Below, piece after piece: positions 23,703 through 30,765 of a DNA stretch of 64,000 bases. The stretch lies in NCBI GenBank assembly GCA_900541475.1, contig UQJV01000001.1, forward strand, positions 1-64,000, given 5' to 3'. The DNA comes from an uncultured Collinsella sp. (lineage in GTDB: Bacteria > Actinomycetota > Coriobacteriia > Coriobacteriales > Coriobacteriaceae). Below the pieces are notes generated by a model. It made no database searches and was not told the origin of the DNA. It saw nothing but the letters and a program-made list of their open reading frames with translations. A program made the translations under genes and the position numbers. Every line of letters begins with the position of its first letter. The first letter of the stretch is position 1.

Positions 23703-25115
23703 TTATACCTCGTCGTCCTCGTGCAGACGGCGGCGATAATCGGCGGCCCAGCCCTCAATATTTACCTGACGGGCGCGGCCCAGACCGAGCGCGTCGGCCG
23801 GGACCGGCTCGGTGATGACGGAGCCGGCGGCCACGAGCGCGCCGTCGCCGATCTGGGCGGGCGCGACCATCATGGTGTCGGAACCGATGAAGGCATCCTT
23901 GCCGATGACGGTCTTGTGCTTGTGCACGCCGTCGTAGTTGCAGGTGATGGAGCCCGCGCCCACGTTGACGCCGGCGCCCATGGTGGTGTCGCCGATGTAG
24001 GACAGGTGCGGAACCTTGGAGCCCTCGCCGATCGTGGACTTCTTGATCTCCACGTGCGTGCCGGCCTTGGAGCCGTCGAGCATGTGGGTGCCCGGGCGCA
24101 GGTAGGCGCGCGGGCCGCAGTCGACGCCGTTCTCGATGACGGCTTCGATGGCGATGGTCTCGTCGATGGTGCAGCCGCTGCCGACGGTGGTGTCGGTGAG
24201 GCGGCTGTTGGGGCCGAGCTGGCACTCCTCGCCCACGGTGACGTGGCCGATCAGATGCGTCTGCGGCCACACGACGGTGTCGCGGCCGATAACGGCATCG
24301 GGGCCGATCCAGGCCTGCGTGGGGTCGATGAAGGTAACGCCCTCGGCCATCCAATGCTCGTTGATGCGGTCGCGCGCGATGGCGGTAAGCTGTGCGAGCT
24401 GGATGCGGCTGTTGACGCCCAGGCCGTCGCGGTAGTCGTCACAGTGGAAGATGGAGACTGCCTGGCCGTGGCCTTTGAGGATCTCGAGCATGTCGGGCAG
24501 ATAGTACTCGGATTGTGCGTTGTCGTTGCCAATCTCGTCGATGTGGGCGGCGAGCTGCGCGCCGTCGAAGGCGTAGCAGCCGGCGTTGCACTCGAGCAGC
24601 GTGGCGGCCTGCTCGGGCGTGCAGTCCTTCTGCTCGATGATGCGCTCAATCTGGCCGTCGGCACCCAGCTTGATGCGGCCGTAGCCGAAGGGGTCGGGCG
24701 GGGTCATGGTCATGACGGTGCAGGCGAGCTCGCCGGTAGCGACGGTCTGCGCGAACTTGGCGACGGTGTCGGCGGTGATGAGCGGCAGGTCGCCGTTGAG
24801 CACGACGACCGGACCTTTGGCGATGCCGCAGGCCTCGAGCGCGACCTTTACGGCGTGGCCGGTGCCCAGGCGCTCGGTCTGCTCGACGCACTCGACCTTG
24901 GTGGCGCTGTTGGCGTAGGCGCCGTCGATAAGGGCGCGCATCTCGTCGGCGTGGCTGCCGATGACGACTACGACGCGGCTGCAGCCGGCCTTGATGGTGG
25001 CGTCGACGATCCACTGGACCATGGGCTTACCCAGGATCTTGTGCGAAACCTTGCAGTGGTTCGACTTCATGCGGGTGCCCTCGCCGGCGGCGAGGATAAT
25101 TGCGGTTGCGTCCAT
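23703..25115 (-). CDS. glmU: Bifunctional UDP-GlcNAc pyrophosphorylase / glucosamine-1-phosphate acetyltransferase
   Basis: 470 residues. The N-terminal uridylyltransferase domain begins ATAIILAAGEGTRMKSNHCKVSHKI, the nucleotide-sugar signature. VVLNGDLPLI and GYGRIKL follow. The C-terminal left-handed beta-helix acetyltransferase has hexapeptide repeats and the GAGVNVGAGSITCNYDG and IGSDTMMVAPAQIGDGA segments. It makes UDP-GlcNAc for peptidoglycan. The start at 25115 is set by AGGAG upstream on the minus strand and by similarity; the upstream in-frame extension is not conserved-looking. It is divergent from the ECF transporter. Confidence 0.95.
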   Translation of the reverse strand: MDATAIILAAGEGTRMKSNHCKVSHKILGKPMVQWIVDATIKAGCSRVVVVIGSHADEMRALIDGAYANSATKVECVEQTERLGTGHAVKVALEACGIAKGPVVVLNGDLPLITADTVAKFAQTVATGELACTVMTMTPPDPFGYGRIKLGADGQIERIIEQKDCTPEQAATLLECNAGCYAFDGAQLAAHIDEIGNDNAQSEYYLPDMLEILKGHGQAVSIFHCDDYRDGLGVNSRIQLAQLTAIARDRINEHWMAEGVTFIDPTQAWIGPDAVIGRDTVVWPQTHLIGHVTVGEECQLGPNSRLTDTTVGSGCTIDETIAIEAVIENGVDCGPRAYLRPGTHMLDGSKAGTHVEIKKSTIGEGSKVPHLSYIGDTTMGAGVNVGAGSITCNYDGVHKHKTVIGKDAFIGSDTMMVAPAQIGDGALVAAGSVITEPVPADALGLGRARQVNIEGWAADYRRRLHEDDEV

Positions 25116-25305
25116 GTGATCTCCTGTTACGTTATAGAGACGTGTGTTTGGAAACGATACACGGCGCAATATGATACCGCAGGCATATGATGAGCGCGTA
25201 ACGATTGATGCGTGACGGCCGATGTCGCTGCCGCCGATGTGGTATTTGCGCTGGTTGTGCATGGCGGCGGCGCTGCGGCGTTGGCGTTTGAGCGAGGGGG
25301 GTGGG

Positions 25306-26199
25306 GTGCCCGTGGATATCATGCGAGAGAAATCGGGCAACGAGTCCGTCGTGGCATTTTCGATGTCGCATCCGGCGGTGCCGGCCCTCTACATGGTGCT
25401 GACGTTGGGGCTCACCATGTTCTCGATGCAGCCGGTGCTGATCGCGCTGTCGCTTGCGGGCGGGCTGGCGTACGGGTTTGCGACGCGCGGCGCCGCACGT
25501 ACGTTGGGGGCGCTTCGCTGGCAACTGCCGGTGATTTTGGTCATCGCGGCGCTCAATCCACTGTTTAGCGCCTCGGGCTCGACGGAGCTGTTCCGTATTG
25601 GCATGCGCGCGGTGTATCTGGAGAGCATGGTATACGGCCTGTGCATGGGCGGGCTGTTTGTGGCGAGCGTGCTGTGGTTTGAGGCTGCGGCATCGATGCT
25701 TGGCTACGACAAGGTGCTTGCGCTTTTGGGTAACGCCGCGCCGGTGATCGCGCTCATGATCTCGATGTGCATGCGGCTTATCCCGCAGTTTTTGCGCCGC
25801 GGTCGTACGGTACTGGCGGTGCAGGATGCGATTGATGTGCCGGGGCGTGCGTCGGCCGACCCCGTGCGTTCGCGCCTACGGGCATCGAGCGTGTTGATGG
25901 GCTGGGGCATGGAGGATTCGCTGGAGCGCGCGGACGCCATGCGCTCCCGTGGGTGGGGTGCCGCGACGCGCCGCACGACGTACGCGCGGTATCGGCTGGG
26001 GCGCGGCGATGTTGCCGCGCTGGTTGGGCTTGCGCTGTTTGGTGTGGCCACGGCGGCAGTGGCGTGGGCCGCGACGGCGCAGTATTCGTTTTACCCGCAA
26101 CTTTCGGTGCCGGCGCCGTGGCCAGGCTATGTTGTATACGCGGCCTGGATGGCGCTGCCCTGCGTACTGCACGCGATTGACGAGAAGAGGTTTGGCTGA
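25306..26199 (+). CDS. ecfT: ECF transporter transmembrane (T) component
   Basis: About 297 residues from GTG 25306 (GTG 25312 and ATG 25321 are close alternatives; GAGGGGGG lies just upstream, while the ATG at 25222 has no ribosome site). Hydrophobic helices follow HPAVPALYMVLTLGLTMF. The EcfT coupling region is visible as SVLMGWGMEDSLERADAMRSRGWG, the Ala-Arg-Gly type motif that docks on the ATPases. It anchors the ATPases and substrate-binding S protein in the membrane. Its stop overlaps the next start (TGATG). Confidence 0.85.
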   Translation: MPVDIMREKSGNESVVAFSMSHPAVPALYMVLTLGLTMFSMQPVLIALSLAGGLAYGFATRGAARTLGALRWQLPVILVIAALNPLFSASGSTELFRIGMRAVYLESMVYGLCMGGLFVASVLWFEAAASMLGYDKVLALLGNAAPVIALMISMCMRLIPQFLRRGRTVLAVQDAIDVPGRASADPVRSRLRASSVLMGWGMEDSLERADAMRSRGWGAATRRTTYARYRLGRGDVAALVGLALFGVATAAVAWAATAQYSFYPQLSVPAPWPGYVVYAAWMALPCVLHAIDEKRFG

Positions 26200-27710
26200 T
26201 GGCTCGGTTGGACGGAAGCATGATGGCGGGCGCGGCGTGCGGCTCGGATGCGCCGGCGATTGAAGTGCGGGACCTGCGCTTTGCCTACCCCGGGGCCGAG
26301 GCGCCGGTGCTCGACGGGCTCGACTGGTCTGTTCCCCAAGGTGCGTTTGCGCTGCTGGTAGGTGGTACTGGGTCGGGTAAGTCAACGCTGCTCTCGCTGC
26401 TCAAACCCGAGATTTCGCCGACGGGCGAATGCGCTGGTGAGCTGCGCGTACTGGGCGAGAACGTTGCCGACATGGATGTTCGGGCGTCTGCGGAGCGCGT
26501 GGGCTATGTGTTTCAGGACCCCGAGAACCAGATCGTGTGCGAAACCGTGTGGCACGAGATGGCGTTTGGCCTGGAAAACTTAGGTATGTCGCGCGACGAG
26601 ATACGCCGTCGCGTGGCCGAGACCAGCTATTTCTTTGGGTTGGAGGATTGGCTCCACCGCGATACCGATACGCTTTCGGGCGGACGCAAGCAGCTGCTGT
26701 CGCTGGCAGCCGTGCTGGCGTTGCGCCCGCGCGTACTACTGCTCGACGAGCCCACGTCCCAACTGGATCCCGTTGCCGAGAAGAGTTTTCTGCATGCGCT
26801 GTTTCGCGTGAATCGCGAGTTGGGCTGCACGGTTGTTGTGGCGACGCACCAGCCGTGCCCGATGCTCGAATACGCGACGTGTGCGTATCGGATTGAGGGC
26901 GGGCGCGTGTGCGAGGTGGCTGACATTGCCTCCCTGGGGCACCGTGAAGAGCTGTTTTCTGGCGAGGCGCCAGGGCGCGGCGCCTCGCGGCGTGCAAAAA
27001 ACGGAGTTTTCAGCAGCGCCGGTGGATGTCGAATACTCCCAAAAATGCACGCTGGGTCGGCTACCACCCTGGCAGGGAGCTGGTTTCGATACGATCGAGC
27101 GTCCGGCTGGGTGCTGCGCGGACTCGATGCGGCGTTCTCGGCTGGCGCAGTGCATGCGGTTGTTGGCGGCAACGGCTGCGGCAAGTCGACAATGCTTTCG
27201 GTGCTAGCCAAGACGGTCAAGTTGCAACGTGGGCATATGGAGCGCGGGGCGGCCTCGGCGGCACTGCTGCCTCAGAATCCCAAGGCGTTGCTGGTTGCCG
27301 AGACGGTGCGCGACGAGCTGATGGAATGGGCTCCGACCTGCGGATATGACGAGGCTGCGGCGCGGGAGCGCGCGGCGAGCCTGGGGCTGTCGGGCCTGGA
27401 TGGGCGCCACCCGTACGATCTTTCGGGCGGACAGCGTCAACTGCTTGCATTGGCAAAACTGCTGCTGATCGGCCCCGAGCTGCTATTGCTCGATGAGCCC
27501 ACCAAGGGCTTGGACTTGGCTAGCCGTCGCATCATCGCCCGCGCCTTGCGTGACCATGCGGAGGCTGGCGGTACCGTCATCATGGCCACGCACGATCTGG
27601 ATTTTGCCGAGCAGGTTGCCGATGACATTGCCATGATGTTTGACGGTGAGATTGCCTGCATGGAGCCGCCGGCCGACTTCTTTGCCGACAACGTGTTTTA
27701 TAGGGCGTGA
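26199..27710 (+). CDS. ECF transporter ATPase with two fused nucleotide-binding domains
   Basis: 503 residues holding two complete ABC domains. Domain 1 has Walker A GGTGSGKST, signature LSGGRKQLL and Walker B LLLDEPTSQLD. Domain 2 has GGNGCGKST, LSGGQRQLL and LLLLDEPTKGLD. Fusion of EcfA1 and EcfA2 into one chain is known, for instance in YkoD-type systems. The linker around residues 245-290 is poorly conserved. It supplies energy to the T and S components encoded on either side. Confidence 0.92.
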   Translation: MARLDGSMMAGAACGSDAPAIEVRDLRFAYPGAEAPVLDGLDWSVPQGAFALLVGGTGSGKSTLLSLLKPEISPTGECAGELRVLGENVADMDVRASAERVGYVFQDPENQIVCETVWHEMAFGLENLGMSRDEIRRRVAETSYFFGLEDWLHRDTDTLSGGRKQLLSLAAVLALRPRVLLLDEPTSQLDPVAEKSFLHALFRVNRELGCTVVVATHQPCPMLEYATCAYRIEGGRVCEVADIASLGHREELFSGEAPGRGASRRAKNGVFSSAGGCRILPKMHAGSATTLAGSWFRYDRASGWVLRGLDAAFSAGAVHAVVGGNGCGKSTMLSVLAKTVKLQRGHMERGAASAALLPQNPKALLVAETVRDELMEWAPTCGYDEAAARERAASLGLSGLDGRHPYDLSGGQRQLLALAKLLLIGPELLLLDEPTKGLDLASRRIIARALRDHAEAGGTVIMATHDLDFAEQVADDIAMMFDGEIACMEPPADFFADNVFYRA

Positions 27711-27714
27711 TGGG

Positions 27715-28428
27715 ATGACGGATTATCGCGTCGCGCGCCTACTCGCAAAACTGGAGATCCCGCTGCTGCTGGCGGTGCCGGCGGTGATGGCTGCGGCGTT
27801 GCTGGCGGGCGTTGAGCAGGCGGCGCTTGCCATGCTTGTCGTGGTGGCGCTGGTGCTCGCGCTGTTCTTTGCGGGCTACGAGGCGTCGCGACCTGGCCTG
27901 CGCCAGATTATGCCAACGCTGGTTTTGGCGGCGTTGGCCGCGGCGGGGCGCATCTTGTTTGGCCCCATTCCCGACTTTAAACCCGTGAGCTCCATCGCCA
28001 TTATCGCCGGGGCGACACTCGGTCGTCGTAACGGCTTTATGGTCGGCGCGCTGGCGGCGCTGACCAGCAATTTCTTTTTTGGGCAGGGCATGTGGACGCC
28101 GTGGCAGATGTATGCCTGGGGCCTGGTTGGCTATGTTGGCGGCGCGCTGGCGCATGCGGGCGCTTTTGATCGCGCCGATGGCACCGTGCGCATGCCGGCG
28201 CTGCTGACCTACGGCTTTGCGTCGGGCCTGCTCTATGGAGTTGTAATTAACGCCTACGACATCATCGGCTTTGTGCAGCCGCTCACGTGGGCGGGCGCCA
28301 TGGCGCGTCTTGTCACGGCGGTGCCGTTCGATATCACGCACGGTCTCGCGACCTGTGTGTTCTTGGCCGCCCTGTACAAGCCCTGGTGCCGCCGCATCAA
28401 CCGTGTTGTCGTGAAATACGGACTGTAG
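27715..28428 (+). CDS. ECF transporter substrate-binding (S) component
   Basis: 237 residues with six or so membrane helices. The segment PIPDFKPVSSIAIIAGATLGRRNGFMVGA and then SNFFFGQGMWTPWQMYAWGLVGYVGG is typical of S components predicted to take up vitamins or related molecules; the exact ligand (for example cobalamin-, thiamine- or queuosine-type) cannot be told from sequence. ATG 27715 directly follows the ATPase stop. No riboswitch was found upstream of the operon that would name the ligand. It completes a dedicated T-AA-S transporter. Confidence 0.85.
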   Translation: MTDYRVARLLAKLEIPLLLAVPAVMAAALLAGVEQAALAMLVVVALVLALFFAGYEASRPGLRQIMPTLVLAALAAAGRILFGPIPDFKPVSSIAIIAGATLGRRNGFMVGALAALTSNFFFGQGMWTPWQMYAWGLVGYVGGALAHAGAFDRADGTVRMPALLTYGFASGLLYGVVINAYDIIGFVQPLTWAGAMARLVTAVPFDITHGLATCVFLAALYKPWCRRINRVVVKYGL

Positions 28429-28468
28429 GGCAGGTTGTGCTGGAGCAAGAACCAATACTGCTGCGGTG

Positions 28469-28634
28469 CCATTTCAAAACTATGCCGGTTTACGGGGCCA
28501 GATTGGCATAGGCCGACCATACCGTCATTTTTCGAAAATAGGCGAGCCGTCTACCTGCGGTTTTATTTTTCCCAAGCTGCGTATGGTTGGGGGCTCGCGA
28601 TTTAGCCCCGTAATCCGGCATAGTTTTGGAATGG
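28469..28634. repeat. Composite palindrome, arm type A/A
   Basis: Arms of 30 nt (28469-28498 with 28605-28634, two mismatches) read CAAAACTATGCCGGTTTACGGGGC outward in parts. The interior holds one half of the CCGCAGG core (CTACCTGCGGTTTT near 28551-28564). It lies 40 bp after ecfS. Confidence 0.8.
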
Positions 28635-28672
28635 CCGGCTGATATGACGGGCGCCGTGGTCCTCAGAGAGCC

Positions 28673-28722
28673 AAATCGATCCGTTTTCTTCCGTTCCCAG
28701 ACGTCCCCAAGGAATCAGTTGA
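28673..28722 (-). repeat. GGATC-type flanking module
   Basis: A GATCCGTTTTCTTCCGT block followed by GTCCCCAAGGAATCAG. Related blocks are at 28921-28962, 47621-47660, about 54376-54409 and 54608-54647, always next to the composite palindromes. Confidence 0.55.
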
Positions 28723-28730
28723 CGGCGCTT

Positions 28731-28890
28731 GCCACGAAACTGGCCCATCTACTACGTTTAGCTTGATACTCCCGACCATGACCGCGTTTTATGAAAAACC
28801 GCAGGCTTTCTACCTGCGGTTTTCTTTTTGTGTTGTTCGCTGTGGTTGAGGGTAGTGGCTTAAACGTAGTAGATGGGCCAGTTTCGTGGC
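28731..28890. repeat. Composite palindrome, arm type B/B (perfect 30-bp arms)
   Basis: Arms 28731-28760 and 28861-28890 are perfectly complementary and contain GGCCCATCTACTACGTTTA. The core is a terminator-like hairpin AAAACCGCAGG (28795-28805) with CCTGCGGTTTT (28813-28823). No ORF with a transposase motif lies inside. It sits between the convergent ecfS and xth genes. Confidence 0.85.
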
Positions 28891-28920
28891 GGGTGGGCCG
28901 CGTGGATTCCTCGCGAGGTG

Positions 28921-28962
28921 AAAATGATCCGTTTTCCTCTGTCCCCCAGGGGATCGGTTGGG
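28921..28962 (-). repeat. GGATC-type flanking module, second copy
   Basis: AAAATGATCCGTTTTCCTCTGTCC followed by CCAGGGGATCGGTTG, ending next to the xth stop codon. It is a direct repeat of the block at 28673-28722. Confidence 0.55.
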
Positions 28963-28963
28963 G

Positions 28964-29782
28964 CTAGAGTTCTAGCGTGAGGGTGACGGGGCAGTGGTCG
29001 CTGCCGAAGATGTCGCCGCGGATGCCGGCGTCGCGCACATTGCCGGCGATTGAATCACTTACCAGGAAATAATCGATGCGCCAGCCGGCGTTGTTCTTGC
29101 GAGCATTAAAGCGGTAGCTCCACCAGCTGTAGACGCCCTCGACGTCGGGGTTTGCCGCGCGCCAGGTATCGGTAAACCCGGCGTTGAGCAGCTCGGTAAA
29201 CTTGCCGCGCTCCTCGTCCGAAAAACCGGCGTTGCCGCGGTTGGACTTGGGGTTCTTAAGGTCGATCTCCTCGTGCGCCACGTTAAAGTCGCCGCAGGTT
29301 ACGACGGGCTTGCCGGTCTCGCGCTCAAGTGCGCTCAAAAAGCCGCGATAGGCATCGTCCCAGGCCATGCGTACATCGATGCGCGCGAGCTCATTTTGGG
29401 CGTTGGGCGTGTAGACATCCACAAACCAAAACTTGTCGAACTCGAGTGCGCAGACGCGGCCCTCGGTTGCGGCTTGGGCGACGAGCTCGGCTGCCTCGCC
29501 CTTGCCGGCGTAAGGCAGCAGCGCGTCGGCGTGCAACACGCGCAGCGGTTCCTGGCGGCTAAAGACTGCGGTGCCCGAATAGCCTTTACGCTCGGCGTAG
29601 CTCCAGGTTTGGTGATAGCCGGGCAGGTCAATATCGACCTGGCCCTCTTGCAGCTTGGTCTCTTGCAGCGCCAGGATATCGACGTCGAGTTCTTGCGCGA
29701 TTTGGATAAAGCTCGGGTCCTTTTTGAGCACGGCGCGCAGGCCGTTGACGTTCCACGAGGCGAAAGTGTAAGTCTGAGGCAT
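28964..29782 (-). CDS. xth: Exodeoxyribonuclease III / AP endonuclease
   Basis: 272 residues of the ExoIII/ExoA family for base-excision repair of abasic sites. Motifs: FASWNVNGLRAVL at the start, ILALQETKLQEG with the metal-binding Glu, GYSGTAVFSR, GDFNVAHEEIDLKNPK with catalytic Asp and Asn, WRIDYFLVS, and the C-terminal GSDHCPVTL with the catalytic His. Length is normal. It is single, convergent with the ECF operon and divergent from the sirtuin gene. Confidence 0.95.
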   Translation of the reverse strand: MPQTYTFASWNVNGLRAVLKKDPSFIQIAQELDVDILALQETKLQEGQVDIDLPGYHQTWSYAERKGYSGTAVFSRQEPLRVLHADALLPYAGKGEAAELVAQAATEGRVCALEFDKFWFVDVYTPNAQNELARIDVRMAWDDAYRGFLSALERETGKPVVTCGDFNVAHEEIDLKNPKSNRGNAGFSDEERGKFTELLNAGFTDTWRAANPDVEGVYSWWSYRFNARKNNAGWRIDYFLVSDSIAGNVRDAGIRGDIFGSDHCPVTLTLEL

Positions 29783-29918
29783 GGTGTCCTTTCGACGGGG
29801 TTGGCAGGCTTAAGATTAGCGCAACAGGGGCGGTGGTGGGCTCCGCGCGTGCTGACCCAAAGGCCGCATGCTGGGACATTGCCCGACGCTGCCCGACCAA
29901 CAAGGACGGAGGACTCAT

Positions 29919-30671
29919 ATGACGCAGGCAATATCGGACCCCAAGCAGGCCTCCGCCGCGCTGGCGGAGCTGTTCGGTACCCACAAGCGCGTGGTCTTCT
30001 TTGGCGGGGCGGGCGTTTCCACGGCGAGTGGCATCCCCGATTTCCGCAGCGTGGACGGCCTGTATCACCAGCAGTTTGCCTACCCGCCCGAGACCATGCT
30101 TTCGCATAGCTTTTACGAGGCACATCCGGCCGAGTTCTTCGACTTCTACCGCACCAAGATGATCGCGCTTGGCGCCAAGCCCAACCGCTGCCACACCAAG
30201 CTGGCCGAGCTGGAACGCGCCGGCAGACTAAATGCCGTGGTGACGCAAAATATCGACGGTCTGCATCAGATGGCGGGCTCGCAGCGCGTGTTCGAACTGC
30301 ACGGATCGGTCCATCGCAACATTTGCCAGTCGTGCGGCGCGGTCTATAGCGCCGAGTGGATTTGCTCGCGCGGGCACGAGAACGCCGCGGGTGTGCCCGT
30401 GTGTCCTGCGTGCGGCGGGCGCATTAAGCCCGATGTGGTGCTCTACGGGGAGCCGCTCGACGAGCATGTACTGACCGGCGCTGTTGCCGCCATCGCCGCG
30501 GCCGATGCCCTTATTGTGGGCGGGACCTCGCTCGTGGTGTATCCGGCGGCGGGCCTTACGCGCTACTTTACCGGCGATACGCTGGCCATTTGCAATCTTG
30601 CTCCCACCGATCAGGATGCAAATGCCGACCTGCTGATTTCTTGCGACATCGCGGCCGCGTTTGCGTTCTAG
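29919..30671 (+). CDS. NAD-dependent protein deacylase (sirtuin, SIR2 family)
   Basis: 250 residues. NAD-binding motifs GGAGVSTASGIPDFRS and TQNIDGLHQMAGS are intact, with the catalytic His in ELHGSVHRN. Four cysteines (CQSC, then a CPAC pair after an intervening C) would bind the structural zinc. GGTSLVVYPAAGL and an ICNLAPTDQD end segment are typical. It removes acyl groups from lysines using NAD. ATG 29919 follows a good GGACGGAGGA site; an upstream ATG lacks one. A predicted promoter for the next gene follows closely. Confidence 0.9.
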   Translation: MTQAISDPKQASAALAELFGTHKRVVFFGGAGVSTASGIPDFRSVDGLYHQQFAYPPETMLSHSFYEAHPAEFFDFYRTKMIALGAKPNRCHTKLAELERAGRLNAVVTQNIDGLHQMAGSQRVFELHGSVHRNICQSCGAVYSAEWICSRGHENAAGVPVCPACGGRIKPDVVLYGEPLDEHVLTGAVAAIAAADALIVGGTSLVVYPAAGLTRYFTGDTLAICNLAPTDQDANADLLISCDIAAAFAF

Positions 30672-30692
30672 CCAGTGTGCGCGGATACAATA
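30662..30692 (+). promoter_or_regulatory. Possible promoter of the folP-folK fusion gene
   Basis: TTGCGT (30662-30667), a 19-nt spacer and TACAAT (30687-30692). The -35 overlaps the end of the sirtuin gene. A GC-rich hairpin (about 30715-30748) lies in the leader before the ribosome site. Confidence 0.4.
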
Positions 30693-30765
30693 GAGAGACT
30701 GATTGCAAAGCGACCCCGCCGCCAGCGCCCAGGCGCGGCGGCGCGGGCATTTTAGGAGGATGTTC

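Noticed and set aside
25222..25305. Upstream ATG start for the EcfT gene
   Set aside because: There is no ribosome site before 25222, and the added residues are Arg/Trp-rich and unlike the family; GTG 25306 or 25312 follows GAGGGGGG.
28469..28890. Insertion sequence interpretation of the composite palindromes
   Set aside because: No transposase reading frame lies inside any copy and I could not define flanking target duplications; a non-autonomous element remains possible and is reported as a finding.
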